A stretch of 64,000 nucleotides of DNA from Sideroxydans sp. (GTDB lineage: Bacteria > Pseudomonadota > Gammaproteobacteria > Burkholderiales > Gallionellaceae), in contig WGNQ01000004.1 of the NCBI GenBank assembly GCA_016124455.1, forward strand, positions 62,001 to 126,000, read 5' to 3'. Positions 1 through 12,671 of the stretch are shown here, one piece after another. Position numbers and translations under genes: made by a program. Numbering within the stretch: position 1 is the stretch's first letter; the number at the start of each line of letters is the position of its first letter. The notes below the pieces were generated by a model. The model saw only the letters and a program-made list of their open reading frames with translations, searched no databases and was not told where the DNA came from.

Positions 1-1
1 T

Positions 2-88
2 CACAGCCTGCATTTAACCCAGCGCCAGCTGGCCATGCTGCGCACCCTGCGCAACCAGGCTGTGCTGGCGATCAAGCAGAAGATCTGA
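2..88 (+). CDS. C-terminal fragment of an unidentified protein, cut by the window edge
   Basis: An open frame enters from the left edge and ends at a TGA at 86-88. It encodes 28 residues that finish in ...LRNQAVLAIKQKI. The tail is basic and probably helical, but it is too short to assign to a family. It converges on glmS with an 18-base gap. The 100-aa minus-strand ORF in the track over this area is a shadow of glmS. The fragment is called coding because the frame stays open to a stop placed just before the glmS 3' end, so confidence is moderate. Confidence 0.5.
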   Translation, partial: HSLHLTQRQLAMLRTLRNQAVLAIKQKI

Positions 89-106
89 CTGCGGGCGCTG
101 CGGCGT

Positions 107-1939
107 TTATTCCACCGTAACCGATTTGGCAAGATTTCTTGGCTTGTCCACATCCGTGCCCTTTTGCAGGGCGGCGTGGTAAGCCAGCAATTGCACCGGA
201 ATGGCATGCACAACGGGTGACAACACACCGGCATGACGCGGGGTGCGGATGACATGCACGCCCTCGGTTTCGCCGAAATGGCTGTCCAGGTCGGCAAACA
301 CATAAAGCTGGCCGCCGCGCGCGCGGACCTCCTGCATGTTGGATTTCACTTTTTCCAGCAAGGCGTCGTTGGGGGCGATCACCACCACCGGCATGCTGCT
401 GTCGACCAGCGCCAGCGGGCCATGCTTGAGTTCACCGGCCGGGTAGGCCTCGGCATGGATGTAGGATATTTCCTTGAGCTTGAGCGCGCCTTCCAGCGCG
501 ATCGGGTAATGCAGGCCGCGACCGAGGAACAGCGCATGCTGCTTGTCGGCGAATTGTTCCGCCCATACCTTGATCTGCGGCTCAAGGTTGAGCGCGTGCT
601 GCACGCTGCCCGGCAATTGGCGCAATGCCTCCAGATGCGCATGCTCGGCTTCGCCGTCCAGTTGCCCGCGTTGTTTGCCCAGCACCAGGGCAAGAATGAA
701 CAGCGCGGCAAGCTGGGTAGTGAACGCCTTGGTGGAAGCGACGCCGATCTCGGCACCGGCGCGGGTGTAGAACACCAGTTTCGATGCGCGCGGTATGGCA
801 CTTTCCTGTACGTTGCAGATGGACAGCGTATGCTGGTGGCCAAGCTCCTTGGCACGCTTGAGCGCCTCCATGGTATCCAGCGTTTCACCGGACTGGGAGA
901 TAGTAACCACCAACTGACGCGGGTTGGGAATGGATTCGCGGTAGCGGTATTCGTGGCCGAGCTCGACGTTGCAGGGAATGCGCGCTATCGACTCCAGCCA
1001 TTGTTTGCCGACCAGCCCGGCATAGTAGCTGGTACCTGCGGCCAGGATCAGCACGCTGTCGATTTCGCCGAAAACCCCGGCAGCAGAAGCGCCGAACAGT
1101 TCCGCGTTGACGCCTGCAGCGATGATGCCTTCCAGGGTGTCGGAAACCGCGCGCGGCTGCTCGTGGATTTCCTTCTGCATGTAGTGGTCGTAAGGGCCAA
1201 GGTCGATGGCATCGGCCGACACTTCGGAGATGCGCTCCGGCCGCTGCACTGCGTTACCTGCGCGATCGACGATGCTGACCCCATCCCTGCGGATAGCCGC
1301 CACGTCGCCGTCGTCGAGGTAAATGATGCGGCGGGTCGCGGACAACAACGCGGAAACATCGGAAGCAAAGAAATTTTCACCTTCGCCCAGGCCAATCAGC
1401 AATGGACAACCCATGCGCGCGCAGCATATCGTGTCCGGCGAACGCTGTGAAACGATGCCGATTGCATAAGCGCCGGTAAGCTCGGCCGCCGCACGGCGGG
1501 TCGCTTCAAACAGGTCGGCAGACTGGGCGTAGTAGTGATGCACGAGATGGGCGATGACTTCGGTATCGGTTTGCGATTCGAAGGTATAGCCCAGCGCCCT
1601 GAGCCGTTCGCGCTGCTGCTCGTGGTTTTCGATAATGCCGTTGTGCACCACCGCCAGTTCGTCGCTGGAAATGATGGGGTGCGCGTTATATTCGGTGACG
1701 CCGCCATGCGTAGCCCAGCGCGTGTGGCCGATGCCGACGAAGCCGGACAGGTTTTGCGCCTCGGCGCCGGCTGCCATTTCCGCTACGCGGCCGACGCGCC
1801 TCACCCGTTCCAGCCGGCCGGCCGCATTCAGCACTGCCGCACCGGCCGAATCATAGCCGCGGTATTCGAGACGCTTCAGTCCTTCGACTATTACAGGTAC
1901 AACATTGCGCTGCGCGATAGCGCCGACGATTCCACACAT
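107..1939 (-). CDS. glmS: Glutamine--fructose-6-phosphate aminotransferase (isomerizing)
   Basis: Makes glucosamine-6-phosphate from fructose-6-phosphate and glutamine, the first step towards UDP-GlcNAc for peptidoglycan and lipopolysaccharide; cytoplasmic. The 610-aa product has the usual family length. It starts MCGIVG, so Cys2 is the N-terminal nucleophile of the class II glutaminase domain (about residues 2-220). Two SIS sugar-isomerase domains follow, the first around [13 protein letters not shown], and the protein ends in the typical [11 protein letters not shown]. It lies 50 bases downstream of glmU on the same strand, so the two consecutive UDP-GlcNAc pathway genes are probably co-transcribed. 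No glmS ribozyme is expected in this group and none was seen. Confidence 0.97.
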   Translation of the reverse strand: MCGIVGAIAQRNVVPVIVEGLKRLEYRGYDSAGAAVLNAAGRLERVRRVGRVAEMAAGAEAQNLSGFVGIGHTRWATHGGVTEYNAHPIISSDELAVVHNGIIENHEQQRERLRALGYTFESQTDTEVIAHLVHHYYAQSADLFEATRRAAAELTGAYAIGIVSQRSPDTICCARMGCPLLIGLGEGENFFASDVSALLSATRRIIYLDDGDVAAIRRDGVSIVDRAGNAVQRPERISEVSADAIDLGPYDHYMQKEIHEQPRAVSDTLEGIIAAGVNAELFGASAAGVFGEIDSVLILAAGTSYYAGLVGKQWLESIARIPCNVELGHEYRYRESIPNPRQLVVTISQSGETLDTMEALKRAKELGHQHTLSICNVQESAIPRASKLVFYTRAGAEIGVASTKAFTTQLAALFILALVLGKQRGQLDGEAEHAHLEALRQLPGSVQHALNLEPQIKVWAEQFADKQHALFLGRGLHYPIALEGALKLKEISYIHAEAYPAGELKHGPLALVDSSMPVVVIAPNDALLEKVKSNMQEVRARGGQLYVFADLDSHFGETEGVHVIRTPRHAGVLSPVVHAIPVQLLAYHAALQKGTDVDKPRNLAKSVTVE

Positions 1940-1989
1940 GACGGATTCCGTGAGTCGATTTCAGTTCTGGATTGTAGCAAGAAGCAGGC

Positions 1990-3366
1990 TTATTTTTTCT
2001 TTTCGGGACGCTTCCAGCCGGGTACGGTTTGTTGCCTGCCCGCAGTTATGGTCAGCTGATTTTCCGGCGCATCCTTGCGCAGTACCGTTGCGGCACCAAG
2101 GGTGGCGCCCTGACCCACCGTAACCGGCGCGATCAATACGCTGTTGGCTCCGGTGGAAGCGTTGTCGCCAATTACCGTGCGATGCTTGTTGGCGCCATCG
2201 TAGTTTGCCGTGATGGTGCCGGCACCGATGTTGACCTTGCTGCCTACCGTGCTGTCGCCGATATAGCTGAGATGGTTGGCCTTGCTGCCGGCAGCAATTT
2301 CGCTGTTTTTCACTTCCACGAAATTGCCGATGTGAACCTCGTCCGCCAGCTTCGAACCGGGGCGCAGCCGCGAGAATGGACCGATATGGCAATTGGCCCC
2401 TACCTGGCTGCTGTCGATGTGGCTGTAAGGGGCGATCCGGGTACCCGCTGCAATGGTCGCATTCCTTATCACGCTGTAAGCGCCTACTCGCACGTTATCA
2501 CCCAGATTCACGTCGCCTTCAAAAATGCAGCCGACATCTATTTCGACATCGCGCCCACAGGCCAGGCTGCCGCGGATGTCGATGCGGGCCGGGTCGGCCA
2601 GCGTCACCCCCTGCGCCAGCAAATGCGCCGCCTGTACCTGTTGCCAGGTACGCTCAAGTTTCGCGAGCTGCGTCTTGCTGTTGATGCCCTCCACTTCCCA
2701 GGCATGGGCAGGTTGTGCAGTGTGTACCGCAAGGCCCTGCTCCACGGCCATGGCGACGATATCGGTGAGGTAGTACTCACCTTGCGCATTGTTGTTCTGC
2801 AATTTTGCCAGCCATGCCCGCAACTCGCGGGTCGGCGCCAGCAAGATGCCGGTGTTCACTTCGCTTATTTCGCGCTCTTCCGGCGTTGCATCTTTTTCTT
2901 CCACGATGCGCTGTACGTCACCCTCGGCATCGCGCACGATGCGCCCGTAACCGACAGGATTCTCCAGGTTCACCGTCAGCAATACCAGGCCATTTCCGGC
3001 AGCATGCTGCATCTGGTGCAGTGTGGCATGCTGCATCAGCGGCACGTCGCCATAAAGCACCAGCGTGTGGCTGCCATCGTCCAGATGCGGCATCGCCTGT
3101 TGTACGGCATGGCCGGTACCGAGTTGTGGCTCCTGCAGCACGAATTGCGCGGAATACTGCGACATCGCCTGCGGTACGGCTTCGCCGCCATGGCCATACA
3201 CCACGCATACCTGCCGCGGCTGCAACTGGGTCGCACAGTCCAGCACATGCTGCAGCAGGGGCCTGCCTGCCAGATGATGCAGCACTTTCGGCTTGTCGGA
3301 ATACATGCGCGTGCCTTTACCGGCTGCAAGAATTACGATGTTGAGCGGTTTCATGGTGTCGTTCAT
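1990..3366 (-). CDS. glmU: Bifunctional GlcNAc-1-phosphate uridyltransferase / glucosamine-1-phosphate acetyltransferase
   Basis: Carries out the last two steps of UDP-N-acetylglucosamine synthesis. The N-terminal pyrophosphorylase domain shows LAAGKGTRM followed by the lysine of [12 protein letters not shown]. The C-terminal half is a left-handed beta-helix of hexapeptide repeats with NHLSYIGD and [13 protein letters not shown], typical of the acetyltransferase. The 458-aa length is normal. Two starts are possible, MNDTMKPLN at 3366 or MKPLN at 3354, and neither has a convincing ribosome-binding site. The gene lies just downstream of the atp operon terminator, so it needs its own promoter or read-through. 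Confidence 0.96.
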   Translation of the reverse strand: MNDTMKPLNIVILAAGKGTRMYSDKPKVLHHLAGRPLLQHVLDCATQLQPRQVCVVYGHGGEAVPQAMSQYSAQFVLQEPQLGTGHAVQQAMPHLDDGSHTLVLYGDVPLMQHATLHQMQHAAGNGLVLLTVNLENPVGYGRIVRDAEGDVQRIVEEKDATPEEREISEVNTGILLAPTRELRAWLAKLQNNNAQGEYYLTDIVAMAVEQGLAVHTAQPAHAWEVEGINSKTQLAKLERTWQQVQAAHLLAQGVTLADPARIDIRGSLACGRDVEIDVGCIFEGDVNLGDNVRVGAYSVIRNATIAAGTRIAPYSHIDSSQVGANCHIGPFSRLRPGSKLADEVHIGNFVEVKNSEIAAGSKANHLSYIGDSTVGSKVNIGAGTITANYDGANKHRTVIGDNASTGANSVLIAPVTVGQGATLGAATVLRKDAPENQLTITAGRQQTVPGWKRPEKKK

Positions 3367-3390
3367 TTTTTGTTTTACGCAGTATAAATA

Positions 3391-3413
3391 AAAAAAGCGG
3401 CCTAAGCCGCTTT
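3391..3413 (-). terminator. Rho-independent terminator of the atp operon
   Basis: Read on the minus strand, an 8-bp stem AAAGCGGC/GCCGCTTT closes a TTAG loop and runs straight into a T tract. It sits about 20 bases past the atpC stop codon and before glmU, which is the expected place for the end of the ATP synthase transcript. Confidence 0.85.
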
Positions 3414-3432
3414 CTTCATTTTTCCGTACCGT

Positions 3433-3861
3433 TTAGTGTCCGGCTTGCTTGCGCAGCTTCTGGATTGCACGCAGCTGGGCAATCGCCTCGGCCAGTTCTG
3501 CCTGGGCCTGGGCGTAATCAATGTCGGCAGTTTTGTCCTTCATGGCTTCTTCCGCCGCACGCTTGGCTTCTTCTGCACGCGCTTCGTCCAGATCGGCACC
3601 GCGGATGGCGGTGTCGGCCAGCACAGTCACCACGTTGGGCTGAACCTCAAGAATGCCGCCGGAAACATAAATCAGCTCTTCTTCGCTTTGGTTCGGGACC
3701 TTGATGCGCACCGAACCGGGCTTGATGCGGGTAAGCAAAGGAGCATGGCTGGGATAAATTCCCAATTCGCCGAGTTCGCCGGGCACCGCGATCATTTCCG
3801 CGAGACCGGAAAAGATCGACTCCTCGGCACTTACCACATCAACATGAACGGACATGACCAT
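3433..3861 (-). CDS. atpC: F1Fo ATP synthase subunit epsilon
   Basis: Epsilon subunit of the F1 central stalk, which couples rotation to catalysis and can inhibit ATP hydrolysis. The 142-aa product has the N-terminal beta-sandwich ([18 protein letters not shown], then [19 protein letters not shown]) and a C-terminal helical hairpin rich in Ala, Glu and Lys. GGAAAAG lies just before the first ATG (MVMSVHV); the second ATG (MSVHV, 3855) is also possible. It is the last gene of the atp operon, 9 bases after atpD and followed by a strong terminator. Confidence 0.96.
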   Translation of the reverse strand: MVMSVHVDVVSAEESIFSGLAEMIAVPGELGELGIYPSHAPLLTRIKPGSVRIKVPNQSEEELIYVSGGILEVQPNVVTVLADTAIRGADLDEARAEEAKRAAEEAMKDKTADIDYAQAQAELAEAIAQLRAIQKLRKQAGH

Positions 3862-3870
3862 ATCTTTTCC

Positions 3871-5310
<1,440 letters not shown>

Positions 5311-5330
5311 TCAATTCGTTTTGCCGTGCC

Positions 5331-6200
5331 TTAAACGGCCGCTGCGCCACCGACGATTTCGGAAATTTCCTTGGTAATCGCTGCCTGACGCGCCTTGTTG
5401 TAAACCAGCTTGAGATCGCTAATGACAGTTTTGGCGTTGTCGGATGCGGCCTTCATCGCCACCATCCGCGCGCTTTGCTCGGATGCCATGTTTTCGGTTA
5501 CCGCCTGGTACACCAGAGACTCGATGTAGCGCACCAGCAATTCGTCGACCACTTCCTTGGCATCGGGCTCGTAAATATAGTCCCAGTGCCCGGGCGCCGA
5601 CGGTTCACCCAGCTGCTCTTCGCTGAGCGGCAGGATTTGCTCCATTCTCGGCTCCTGCCTCATGGTGTTGATGAAGCCGTTGTAGCTCAGGTAGATCGCG
5701 TCGATTTCACCGGCAGCATAAGCGTCCAGCATGATCTTTACCGCACCGATCAGCTTGTCGACATGCGGCGTATCACCAAGGCCGACAAGGTGGGATTTGA
5801 TCTCGGCGCCGATGCGGCCCATAAAACCAAAACCCTTGTTGCCGATCGGGCACACGCTGATGCCCTTGCCCTCGCCTTCCCATTCCTTCATCCGGTTTAC
5901 CACCAGGCGCAGGATGTTGGTGTTGAGGCCACCGCACAGACCCTTGTCCGAAGTGACGACGATGACCGCCACATTCTTGACGTCCTCGCGCTTGGCCAGC
6001 AACGGATGTTTGTACTCCGGGTTGGCGTGCGCCAAGTGGGCCGCGACCTGGCGGATTTTCTCTGCGTAGGGACGGGCAGCGCGCATGCGCTCCTGCGCCT
6101 TGCGCATTTTCGATGCCGCTACCATTTCCATCGCACGGGTGATCTTGCGCGTATTTTCTACGCTCTTGATCTTCGCGCGTATCTCTTTGCTGCCAGCCAT
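5331..6200 (-). CDS. atpG: F1Fo ATP synthase subunit gamma
   Basis: Rotor shaft subunit of F1. The 289-aa product begins [20 protein letters not shown] and has the long N-terminal coiled-coil helix ([21 protein letters not shown]). It contains [13 protein letters not shown] and ends with a C-terminal helix ([19 protein letters not shown]), all typical of AtpG. It lies 14 bases after atpA and 38 bases before atpD, in canonical operon order. Confidence 0.98.
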   Translation of the reverse strand: MAGSKEIRAKIKSVENTRKITRAMEMVAASKMRKAQERMRAARPYAEKIRQVAAHLAHANPEYKHPLLAKREDVKNVAVIVVTSDKGLCGGLNTNILRLVVNRMKEWEGEGKGISVCPIGNKGFGFMGRIGAEIKSHLVGLGDTPHVDKLIGAVKIMLDAYAAGEIDAIYLSYNGFINTMRQEPRMEQILPLSEEQLGEPSAPGHWDYIYEPDAKEVVDELLVRYIESLVYQAVTENMASEQSARMVAMKAASDNAKTVISDLKLVYNKARQAAITKEISEIVGGAAAV

Positions 6201-6214
6201 GTGTTTACTCCGGC

Positions 6215-7756
6215 TTAGTAGGCTGAGTTAGCCTTGAATTCCTCGATCGCTGCTGACAATACTTTCTCGTTGTCGCCGGACAGCTCCTTGCTGGACTCGA
6301 TTGCATCCATCAATTCCTTGTTCTTGGACTTCAGGTAAGCCTGCAGCGCGCTCTCGAATGCCAGTGCCTTCTTGACGTCTACGTCGTCGTAGTAGCCCTT
6401 GTTCACGGCGAACAGGGTCACGGCCATTTCAGCCACCGACATCGGCGAATACTGCAATTGTTTCATCAGCTCGGTAACCAGGCGGCCGCGCTCCAGCTGC
6501 TTGCGGGTCGATTCGTCGAGATCCGAAGCAAACTGGGCAAACGCCGCCAGTTCGCGGAACTGGGCCAGCGCCAGACGCACACCGCCACCCAGCTTCTTGA
6601 TGACCTTGGTCTGTGCGGCACCGCCCACACGCGACACCGAAATACCGGCGTTGATCGCGGGACGGATACCGGCGTTGAACAAGTCGGTTTCCAGGAAGAT
6701 CTGGCCGTCGGTAATCGAAATCACGTTGGTCGGCACGAACGCGGAAACGTCGCCGGCTGCGGTTTCGATGATCGGCAGCGCGGTCAGCGAGCCGGTCTTG
6801 CCCTTGACTTCACCGTTGGTGAAGGCTTCGACGTAGTCGGCGTTCACGCGGGCTGCGCGCTCCAGCAGACGGGAGTGCAGGTAGAACACGTCGCCGGGGT
6901 AAGCTTCACGGCCTGGCGGACGGCGCAGCAACAGCGAGATCTGGCGATAAGCCCAGGCCTGCTTGGTCAAATCGTCGTACACGATCAGTGCATCTTGACC
7001 GCGGTCGCGGAAGTATTCGCCCATGGTACAGCCGGCATAGGGTGCCAGGAACTGCATCGCAGCGGAGTCGGAAGCGGTCGCCGCAACCACGATGGTGTAT
7101 TCCAGCGCGCCGTACTCTTCCAGCTTGCGTACCACGTTGGCAATGGTCGAAGCCTTCTGGCCGATCGCCACATAGATACAGGTCATGTCCTGACCCTTCT
7201 GGTTGATGATCGCGTCAACTGCAACGGCAGTTTTGCCGGTCTGGCGATCACCAATGATCAGTTCGCGCTGACCACGGCCGACAGGCACCATGGAGTCGAT
7301 CGACTTCAGGCCGGTCTGCACCGGCTGGTCAACGGACTGACGGGCGATCACGCCGGGCGCAACCTTCTCGATCTTGTCGGTCAGCTTGGCATTGATCGGG
7401 CCTTTGCCGTCGATGGGCTGACCCAGTGCGTTTACCACACGTCCGCGCAGCTCGGGACCTACCGGCACTTCCAGAATGCGGCCGGTACACTTGACCGTGT
7501 CGCCTTCGGAGATGTGCTCGTATTCGCCCAGCACCACGGCACCAACGGAATCCCGCTCGAGGTTAAGCGCCAGACCGAACGTGTTGCCCGGGAATTCCAG
7601 CATTTCCCCCTGCATTACGTCCGACAGGCCGTGAACGCGCACAATACCGTCAGTCACGCTGACTACTGTGCCTTCTGTACGAGCCTGGGTCAGTGCCTCA
7701 AAATTTTCAATGCGGCTGCGAATCAAATTGCTAATTTCAGAAGGGTTGAGCTTCAT
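6215..7756 (-). CDS. atpA: F1Fo ATP synthase subunit alpha
   Basis: Non-catalytic nucleotide-binding alpha subunit of F1. The 513-aa protein has the P-loop GDRQTGKT, starts [16 protein letters not shown], and carries the conserved [17 protein letters not shown]. It is full length with no disruption. It sits 30 bases after atpH and 14 bases before atpG in the operon. Confidence 0.98.
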   Translation of the reverse strand: MKLNPSEISNLIRSRIENFEALTQARTEGTVVSVTDGIVRVHGLSDVMQGEMLEFPGNTFGLALNLERDSVGAVVLGEYEHISEGDTVKCTGRILEVPVGPELRGRVVNALGQPIDGKGPINAKLTDKIEKVAPGVIARQSVDQPVQTGLKSIDSMVPVGRGQRELIIGDRQTGKTAVAVDAIINQKGQDMTCIYVAIGQKASTIANVVRKLEEYGALEYTIVVAATASDSAAMQFLAPYAGCTMGEYFRDRGQDALIVYDDLTKQAWAYRQISLLLRRPPGREAYPGDVFYLHSRLLERAARVNADYVEAFTNGEVKGKTGSLTALPIIETAAGDVSAFVPTNVISITDGQIFLETDLFNAGIRPAINAGISVSRVGGAAQTKVIKKLGGGVRLALAQFRELAAFAQFASDLDESTRKQLERGRLVTELMKQLQYSPMSVAEMAVTLFAVNKGYYDDVDVKKALAFESALQAYLKSKNKELMDAIESSKELSGDNEKVLSAAIEEFKANSAY

Positions 7757-7786
7757 CTGATTTTCCTTATTTCGATAAACCTGTCA

Positions 7787-8317
7787 TCAAGCCAGAGCGT
7801 TCGCCATTTCACTAAGGCGCGTACGTGCCGAGCCATCTATTACCTTGTCACCGGCGCGAATAACAATTCCGCCGATCAATTCGCCATCCACCTTGCAGCT
7901 GAGCTTGATTTCACGTCCCATGCGTTTCTTGAGGGATTCGAGAATCTTCTGTTTCTGCGCGTCGTTCAGCTCAAATGCCGACGACACCGTTACATCCACC
8001 GATCGTTCCGCATCGGCGCGCAGCTCTTCATACATCGCGGCAATTTCCGGCAGCAGCAGCAGGCGCTGATTTTCCACCAGCAGCTTGAGGAAATTGGCAT
8101 GCGGCCCGGCCTTGGCATCACATAGCGACAGCATCAGATCTTCCATCTGCTTGTCGGTTGCACGCGGGCTGGTAATTACCTGCCTGACTTCCTGGTTGTC
8201 CACTGCCCGTGATCCTGCTTGCAAAACCGCGGACCATCCCTGCAGATCGCCAAGTTTTTTCGCCTCATCGAATGCCGCCTGGGCATAAGGACGTGCAACT
8301 GTTATCGCTTCAGACAT
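7787..8317 (-). CDS. atpH: F1Fo ATP synthase subunit delta
   Basis: Peripheral-stalk delta subunit that links F1 to the b dimer. The 176-aa protein starts with the typical ITVARPYAQAAFDEA. It ends with the conserved C-terminal block KVDGELIGGIVIRAGDKVIDGSAR. It follows atpF by 5 bases, consistent with translational coupling within the operon. Confidence 0.96.
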   Translation of the reverse strand: MSEAITVARPYAQAAFDEAKKLGDLQGWSAVLQAGSRAVDNQEVRQVITSPRATDKQMEDLMLSLCDAKAGPHANFLKLLVENQRLLLLPEIAAMYEELRADAERSVDVTVSSAFELNDAQKQKILESLKKRMGREIKLSCKVDGELIGGIVIRAGDKVIDGSARTRLSEMANALA

Positions 8318-8322
8318 GGCAA

Positions 8323-8793
8323 TTAAATTTCCGCAACTAGTTTTTCAAGCAAATCGTTGTGTGCCTTGGCATCGATTTCGCGGCTGAGAATCTTCCCGGC
8401 GCCTGCCAGTGCAATTGCGGACACCTGGGTACGCAACTGTTCTTTGGCTCGGAAAACTTCCTGCTCGATTTCTGAATTGGCACGCTCCAGTATATTGCTC
8501 GCTTCCACCTCAGCCTTGGCCTTGGCTTCTTCAATGATCTCACTCGCACGCTTGTCGCCATGGGAGATGATTTCCGCCGCCTTATCCTTTGCTTCGCGCA
8601 GGATGTCGGCAGCGCGCTTGGCTGCCAGTTCCATATCCAGCTTGCCGCGCTCGGCAGCGGCCAGACCATCGGCAATCTGCTTCTTGCGTGCTTCCAAGGC
8701 CGCCATGATGGGAGGCCATACGAACTTCATGCAGAACCATACGAACATGGCGAACATGATCGTCTGGCCGAGAAGGGTCGCATTAATATTCAT
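8323..8793 (-). CDS. atpF: F1Fo ATP synthase subunit b
   Basis: Membrane-anchored peripheral-stalk subunit. The 156-aa protein starts MNINATLLGQTI. A single N-terminal transmembrane segment (about residues 8-28, TIMFAMFVWFCMKFVWPPI) is followed by a long charged Ala/Glu/Lys-rich helix that forms the dimeric stator. Length matches the 156-aa proteobacterial b subunit. It lies between atpE and atpH. Confidence 0.97.
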   Translation of the reverse strand: MNINATLLGQTIMFAMFVWFCMKFVWPPIMAALEARKKQIADGLAAAERGKLDMELAAKRAADILREAKDKAAEIISHGDKRASEIIEEAKAKAEVEASNILERANSEIEQEVFRAKEQLRTQVSAIALAGAGKILSREIDAKAHNDLLEKLVAEI

Positions 8794-8835
8794 GCTGGGA
8801 CCTTTCCTTGATTAGTGTGAACGTGTGCGTTCCAG

Positions 8836-9087
<252 letters not shown>

Positions 9088-9121
9088 CTATTAAAAAATT
9101 AAGCAAACAAATGGTTAAAGG

Positions 9122-10313
<1,192 letters not shown>

Positions 10314-10337
10314 GGTGCCTACTCAACACAGCGGCGC

Positions 10338-10366
10338 ATCCTAGCAATATATAAAAAAACTGTCAA
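10338..10366 (-). promoter_or_regulatory. Sigma70-type promoter of the atp operon
   Basis: On the minus strand TTGACA (10361-10366) and TAGGAT (10338-10343) are separated by exactly 17 bases. They lie about 25 bases upstream of the atpI start and within the parB-atpI spacer. The spacer between the two hexamers is A/T rich, with a run of seven T. The match to the housekeeping consensus and its position make it the likely main promoter of atpIBEFHAGDC. Confidence 0.75.
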
Positions 10367-10388
10367 ATTTGTCGTCGCGGATCAAGGC

Positions 10389-11252
10389 TTATTCCTGCTT
10401 GCTGATTCCCAGCTTTGCCAGCACATCTTCCAGGTGGTCCAGAGTCTTGTATGCGATGACCAGTTTGCCCGAACCTTTGCTGCCATGCTGTATCCCGACT
10501 TTGGTGCCCAGCTGCTCCGCAATCTGTTCCTGCAACCGGATAATGTCGCGGTGGGGTTTTGCTTTTTGCGGCTGTGCCGCCGCCGGGGTTGTGGCGCCTT
10601 GCACCAGCTTTTCCGCCTCGCGGACCGACAAACCTTCCATTACGATTTTATTGGCCGCGGCAATTTTCTGCACCGGGCTTTCCAGCCCCAGCAGTGCACG
10701 CGCATGCCCCATATCGAGCTTGTTCTCCATCAACAGGGTTTGTACTGGTTGCGGCAATTTCAGCAGTCGCAGCAAGTTGCTCGCCGCACTACGGGACCGG
10801 CCGACCGCATCTGCCGCGGCCTGGTGCGTCATCTTGAATTCGTCGATGAGGCGCTGGATGCCGACGGCTTCCTCCAGCGGGTTAAGGTTCTCGCGCTGGA
10901 TATTTTCTATCAGCGCCATGGCCAATGCCGCATTGTCCGGCACTTTGCGCACCAGCACCGGCACCTGGGTCAATCCTGCCAGCTGCGCGGCACGCCAGCG
11001 ACGCTCTCCGGCGATGATTTCATAACTCCCGTCCGGCAACGTACGCGCCAGTATTGGCTGAATCACCCCCTGCACCTTGATCGAGGCAGCCAGTTCACCC
11101 AGCTGCGCTTCATCCATATGACTGCGTGGCTGGTATTTGCCCGGCTTGAGTTGCCCAACCTTCAATTCCCGCAGGACATCCTCCGATTCCTTGCCATTTC
11201 CGGATAGCAAAGCATCCAGTCCACGCCCTAAGCCTTTGTTTGGTTTTGTCAT
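10389..11252 (-). CDS. parB: Chromosome partitioning protein ParB
   Basis: CTP-dependent clamp that loads at parS and spreads to organise origin segregation. The start is set at the ATG of MTKPNKGLGRGLDALL (287 aa). The longer track ORF adds about 80 residues that read through parA in another frame. Visible parts are the N-terminal ParA-interacting GLGRGLDALL, the CTP-binding region with GERRWRA, the helix-turn-helix around THQAAADAVGRSRSAASNLL, and a C-terminal dimerisation domain. It starts 4 bases after the parA stop. Two exact parS sites are present in the window. Confidence 0.96.
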   Translation of the reverse strand: MTKPNKGLGRGLDALLSGNGKESEDVLRELKVGQLKPGKYQPRSHMDEAQLGELAASIKVQGVIQPILARTLPDGSYEIIAGERRWRAAQLAGLTQVPVLVRKVPDNAALAMALIENIQRENLNPLEEAVGIQRLIDEFKMTHQAAADAVGRSRSAASNLLRLLKLPQPVQTLLMENKLDMGHARALLGLESPVQKIAAANKIVMEGLSVREAEKLVQGATTPAAAQPQKAKPHRDIIRLQEQIAEQLGTKVGIQHGSKGSGKLVIAYKTLDHLEDVLAKLGISKQE

Positions 11253-11256
11253 GATT

Positions 11257-12048
11257 CTAATTTCCCTGTTTACTCTGTGTAGTACGTGCTGCGTTGTTGA
11301 GCAATTCGCCCGCCAGCGCCAGATACGCCTGTGTACCCTTGGATAATTTATCGTGATAGAGCACCGGGACACCATAGCTGGGCGCTTCCGCCAAGCGTAC
11401 ATTGCGGGGAATAACGGTGCGGTACACCTTATCGCCGAAATGTTGCTGCAGCTGTTCCGATACCTGCTGTGCCAGGGTATTACGCGGGTCAAACATGGTG
11501 CGCAACAGCCCTTCTATCTCCAGCTCCGGATTGAGGTGAGCACGCACTTTCCGTATGGTGTTGACCAAGTCGCTCAGGCCTTCCAGCGCATAATATTCGC
11601 ATTGCATCGGTATCATCACCGACTGTGCCGCACACAGCCCGTTCAGGGTAAGCAGGTTTAGCGCCGGTGGACAATCGATCAAAATATAATCGTAACCTTC
11701 CGCCGCTACCTGTAGTGCCGCCTTCAATCGGGTCTCACGCCCTTGTACATCGACCAGCTCAATTTCGGCCCCGGCAAGCTCGCGATTGGCCGGCAATACA
11801 TCATATTTACCGGTCTTTGAATATTCGCATGCTTCACCCAGCCCTTTTTCCCCGAGTAAAACCTGATAAATGGAGGCCTGCAGGCTAGCCTTCTCGATTC
11901 CGCTACCCATGGTGGCATTACCCTGAGGGTCAAGATCCACCAGAAGCACCTGCTGCTTCATGGCAGCCAGACTCGCAGCCAGATTGACTGTGGTGGTGGT
12001 TTTCCCCACTCCGCCCTTTTGATTGGTAACCGCTAATATTTTGGCCAT
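11257..12048 (-). CDS. parA: Chromosome partitioning ATPase ParA (Soj)
   Basis: Walker-type ATPase that binds DNA non-specifically and, with ParB-parS, moves the origin region. The 263-aa protein begins MAKILAVTNQKGGVGKTTTT, which contains the deviant Walker A motif KGGVGKTT. VDLDPQGNATMGSG and the Walker B-type IDCPPALNLLTLN follow. Size and position (rsmG-parA-parB near dnaA) are those of chromosomal ParA rather than a plasmid partition protein. It lies 2 bases after rsmG. Confidence 0.97.
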   Translation of the reverse strand: MAKILAVTNQKGGVGKTTTTVNLAASLAAMKQQVLLVDLDPQGNATMGSGIEKASLQASIYQVLLGEKGLGEACEYSKTGKYDVLPANRELAGAEIELVDVQGRETRLKAALQVAAEGYDYILIDCPPALNLLTLNGLCAAQSVMIPMQCEYYALEGLSDLVNTIRKVRAHLNPELEIEGLLRTMFDPRNTLAQQVSEQLQQHFGDKVYRTVIPRNVRLAEAPSYGVPVLYHDKLSKGTQAYLALAGELLNNAARTTQSKQGN

Positions 12049-12050
12049 TA

Positions 12051-12671
12051 TTATTTCGCCTTCAATATAACCAGACAGCGCGCCGCGTCGAGTCCGGGTA
12101 CTTTGAGAGGAATATTTCGTTCAATTTCTATGCTTTCCGGCAATTGCCCCAATTCCTGTGCCGGCTCCCCTTTCATCGCCACCCAGTGCCCCCGGCCGGA
12201 CAGCAGATGCTTGGTCACGGAAGTAAAATCCACAACACTTGCAAATGCGCGGGAAATAATCCCGTCAAATTTTTCGTCCGCGTGCCAGTTTTCTACCCGC
12301 GCACAACAAACACTCACGTTGTGCAATTTCAGGTCAATAACCGCCTGTTGTACAAAACTGGTTTTCTTGCTGTTGCTGTCCAGTAGAGTAAATTGCCACT
12401 GTGGCTGCGTTATCGCCAGAACCAGGCCAGGCAAGCCTGCACCACACCCCACATCCAGCCAACGTCCGGGCCAGAGATATGGCAGAGCCGCCAAGCTGTC
12501 GAGTAAGTGATGGCTTACCATCTGTTCCGGTTCGCGAATCGCGGTGAGGTTATACACCTTGTTCCACTTCCGCAACAACTCGAGGTATGCCAGCAATTTC
12601 TCCCTGCCCCCGGGTTCTATATCCAGGCCAAGCTGCTCGATGCCGGAGGATAATTCCTGCGCCAGACTCAC
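12051..12671 (-). CDS. rsmG: 16S rRNA (guanine527-N7)-methyltransferase
   Basis: SAM-dependent methyltransferase that modifies G527 of 16S rRNA. The 206-aa sequence contains the conserved [26 protein letters not shown] and the SAM-binding [27 protein letters not shown] follows, characteristic of RsmG (GidB). It overlaps the 3' end of mnmG by 4 bases (ATGA), so translation is probably coupled. Confidence 0.96.
   Translation of the reverse strand: MSLAQELSSGIEQLGLDIEPGGREKLLAYLELLRKWNKVYNLTAIREPEQMVSHHLLDSLAALPYLWPGRWLDVGCGAGLPGLVLAITQPQWQFTLLDSNSKKTSFVQQAVIDLKLHNVSVCCARVENWHADEKFDGIISRAFASVVDFTSVTKHLLSGRGHWVAMKGEPAQELGQLPESIEIERNIPLKVPGLDAARCLVILKAK

Noticed and set aside
1-303. 100-aa minus-strand ORF at the left edge
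   Set aside because: Lies in another frame of glmS and has the Arg/Cys/Trp-rich look of a shadow.
11253-11492. N-terminal extension of ParB in the ORF track
   Set aside because: Runs inside parA in another frame; the conserved ParB start MTKPNKGLGRGL lies at 11252.
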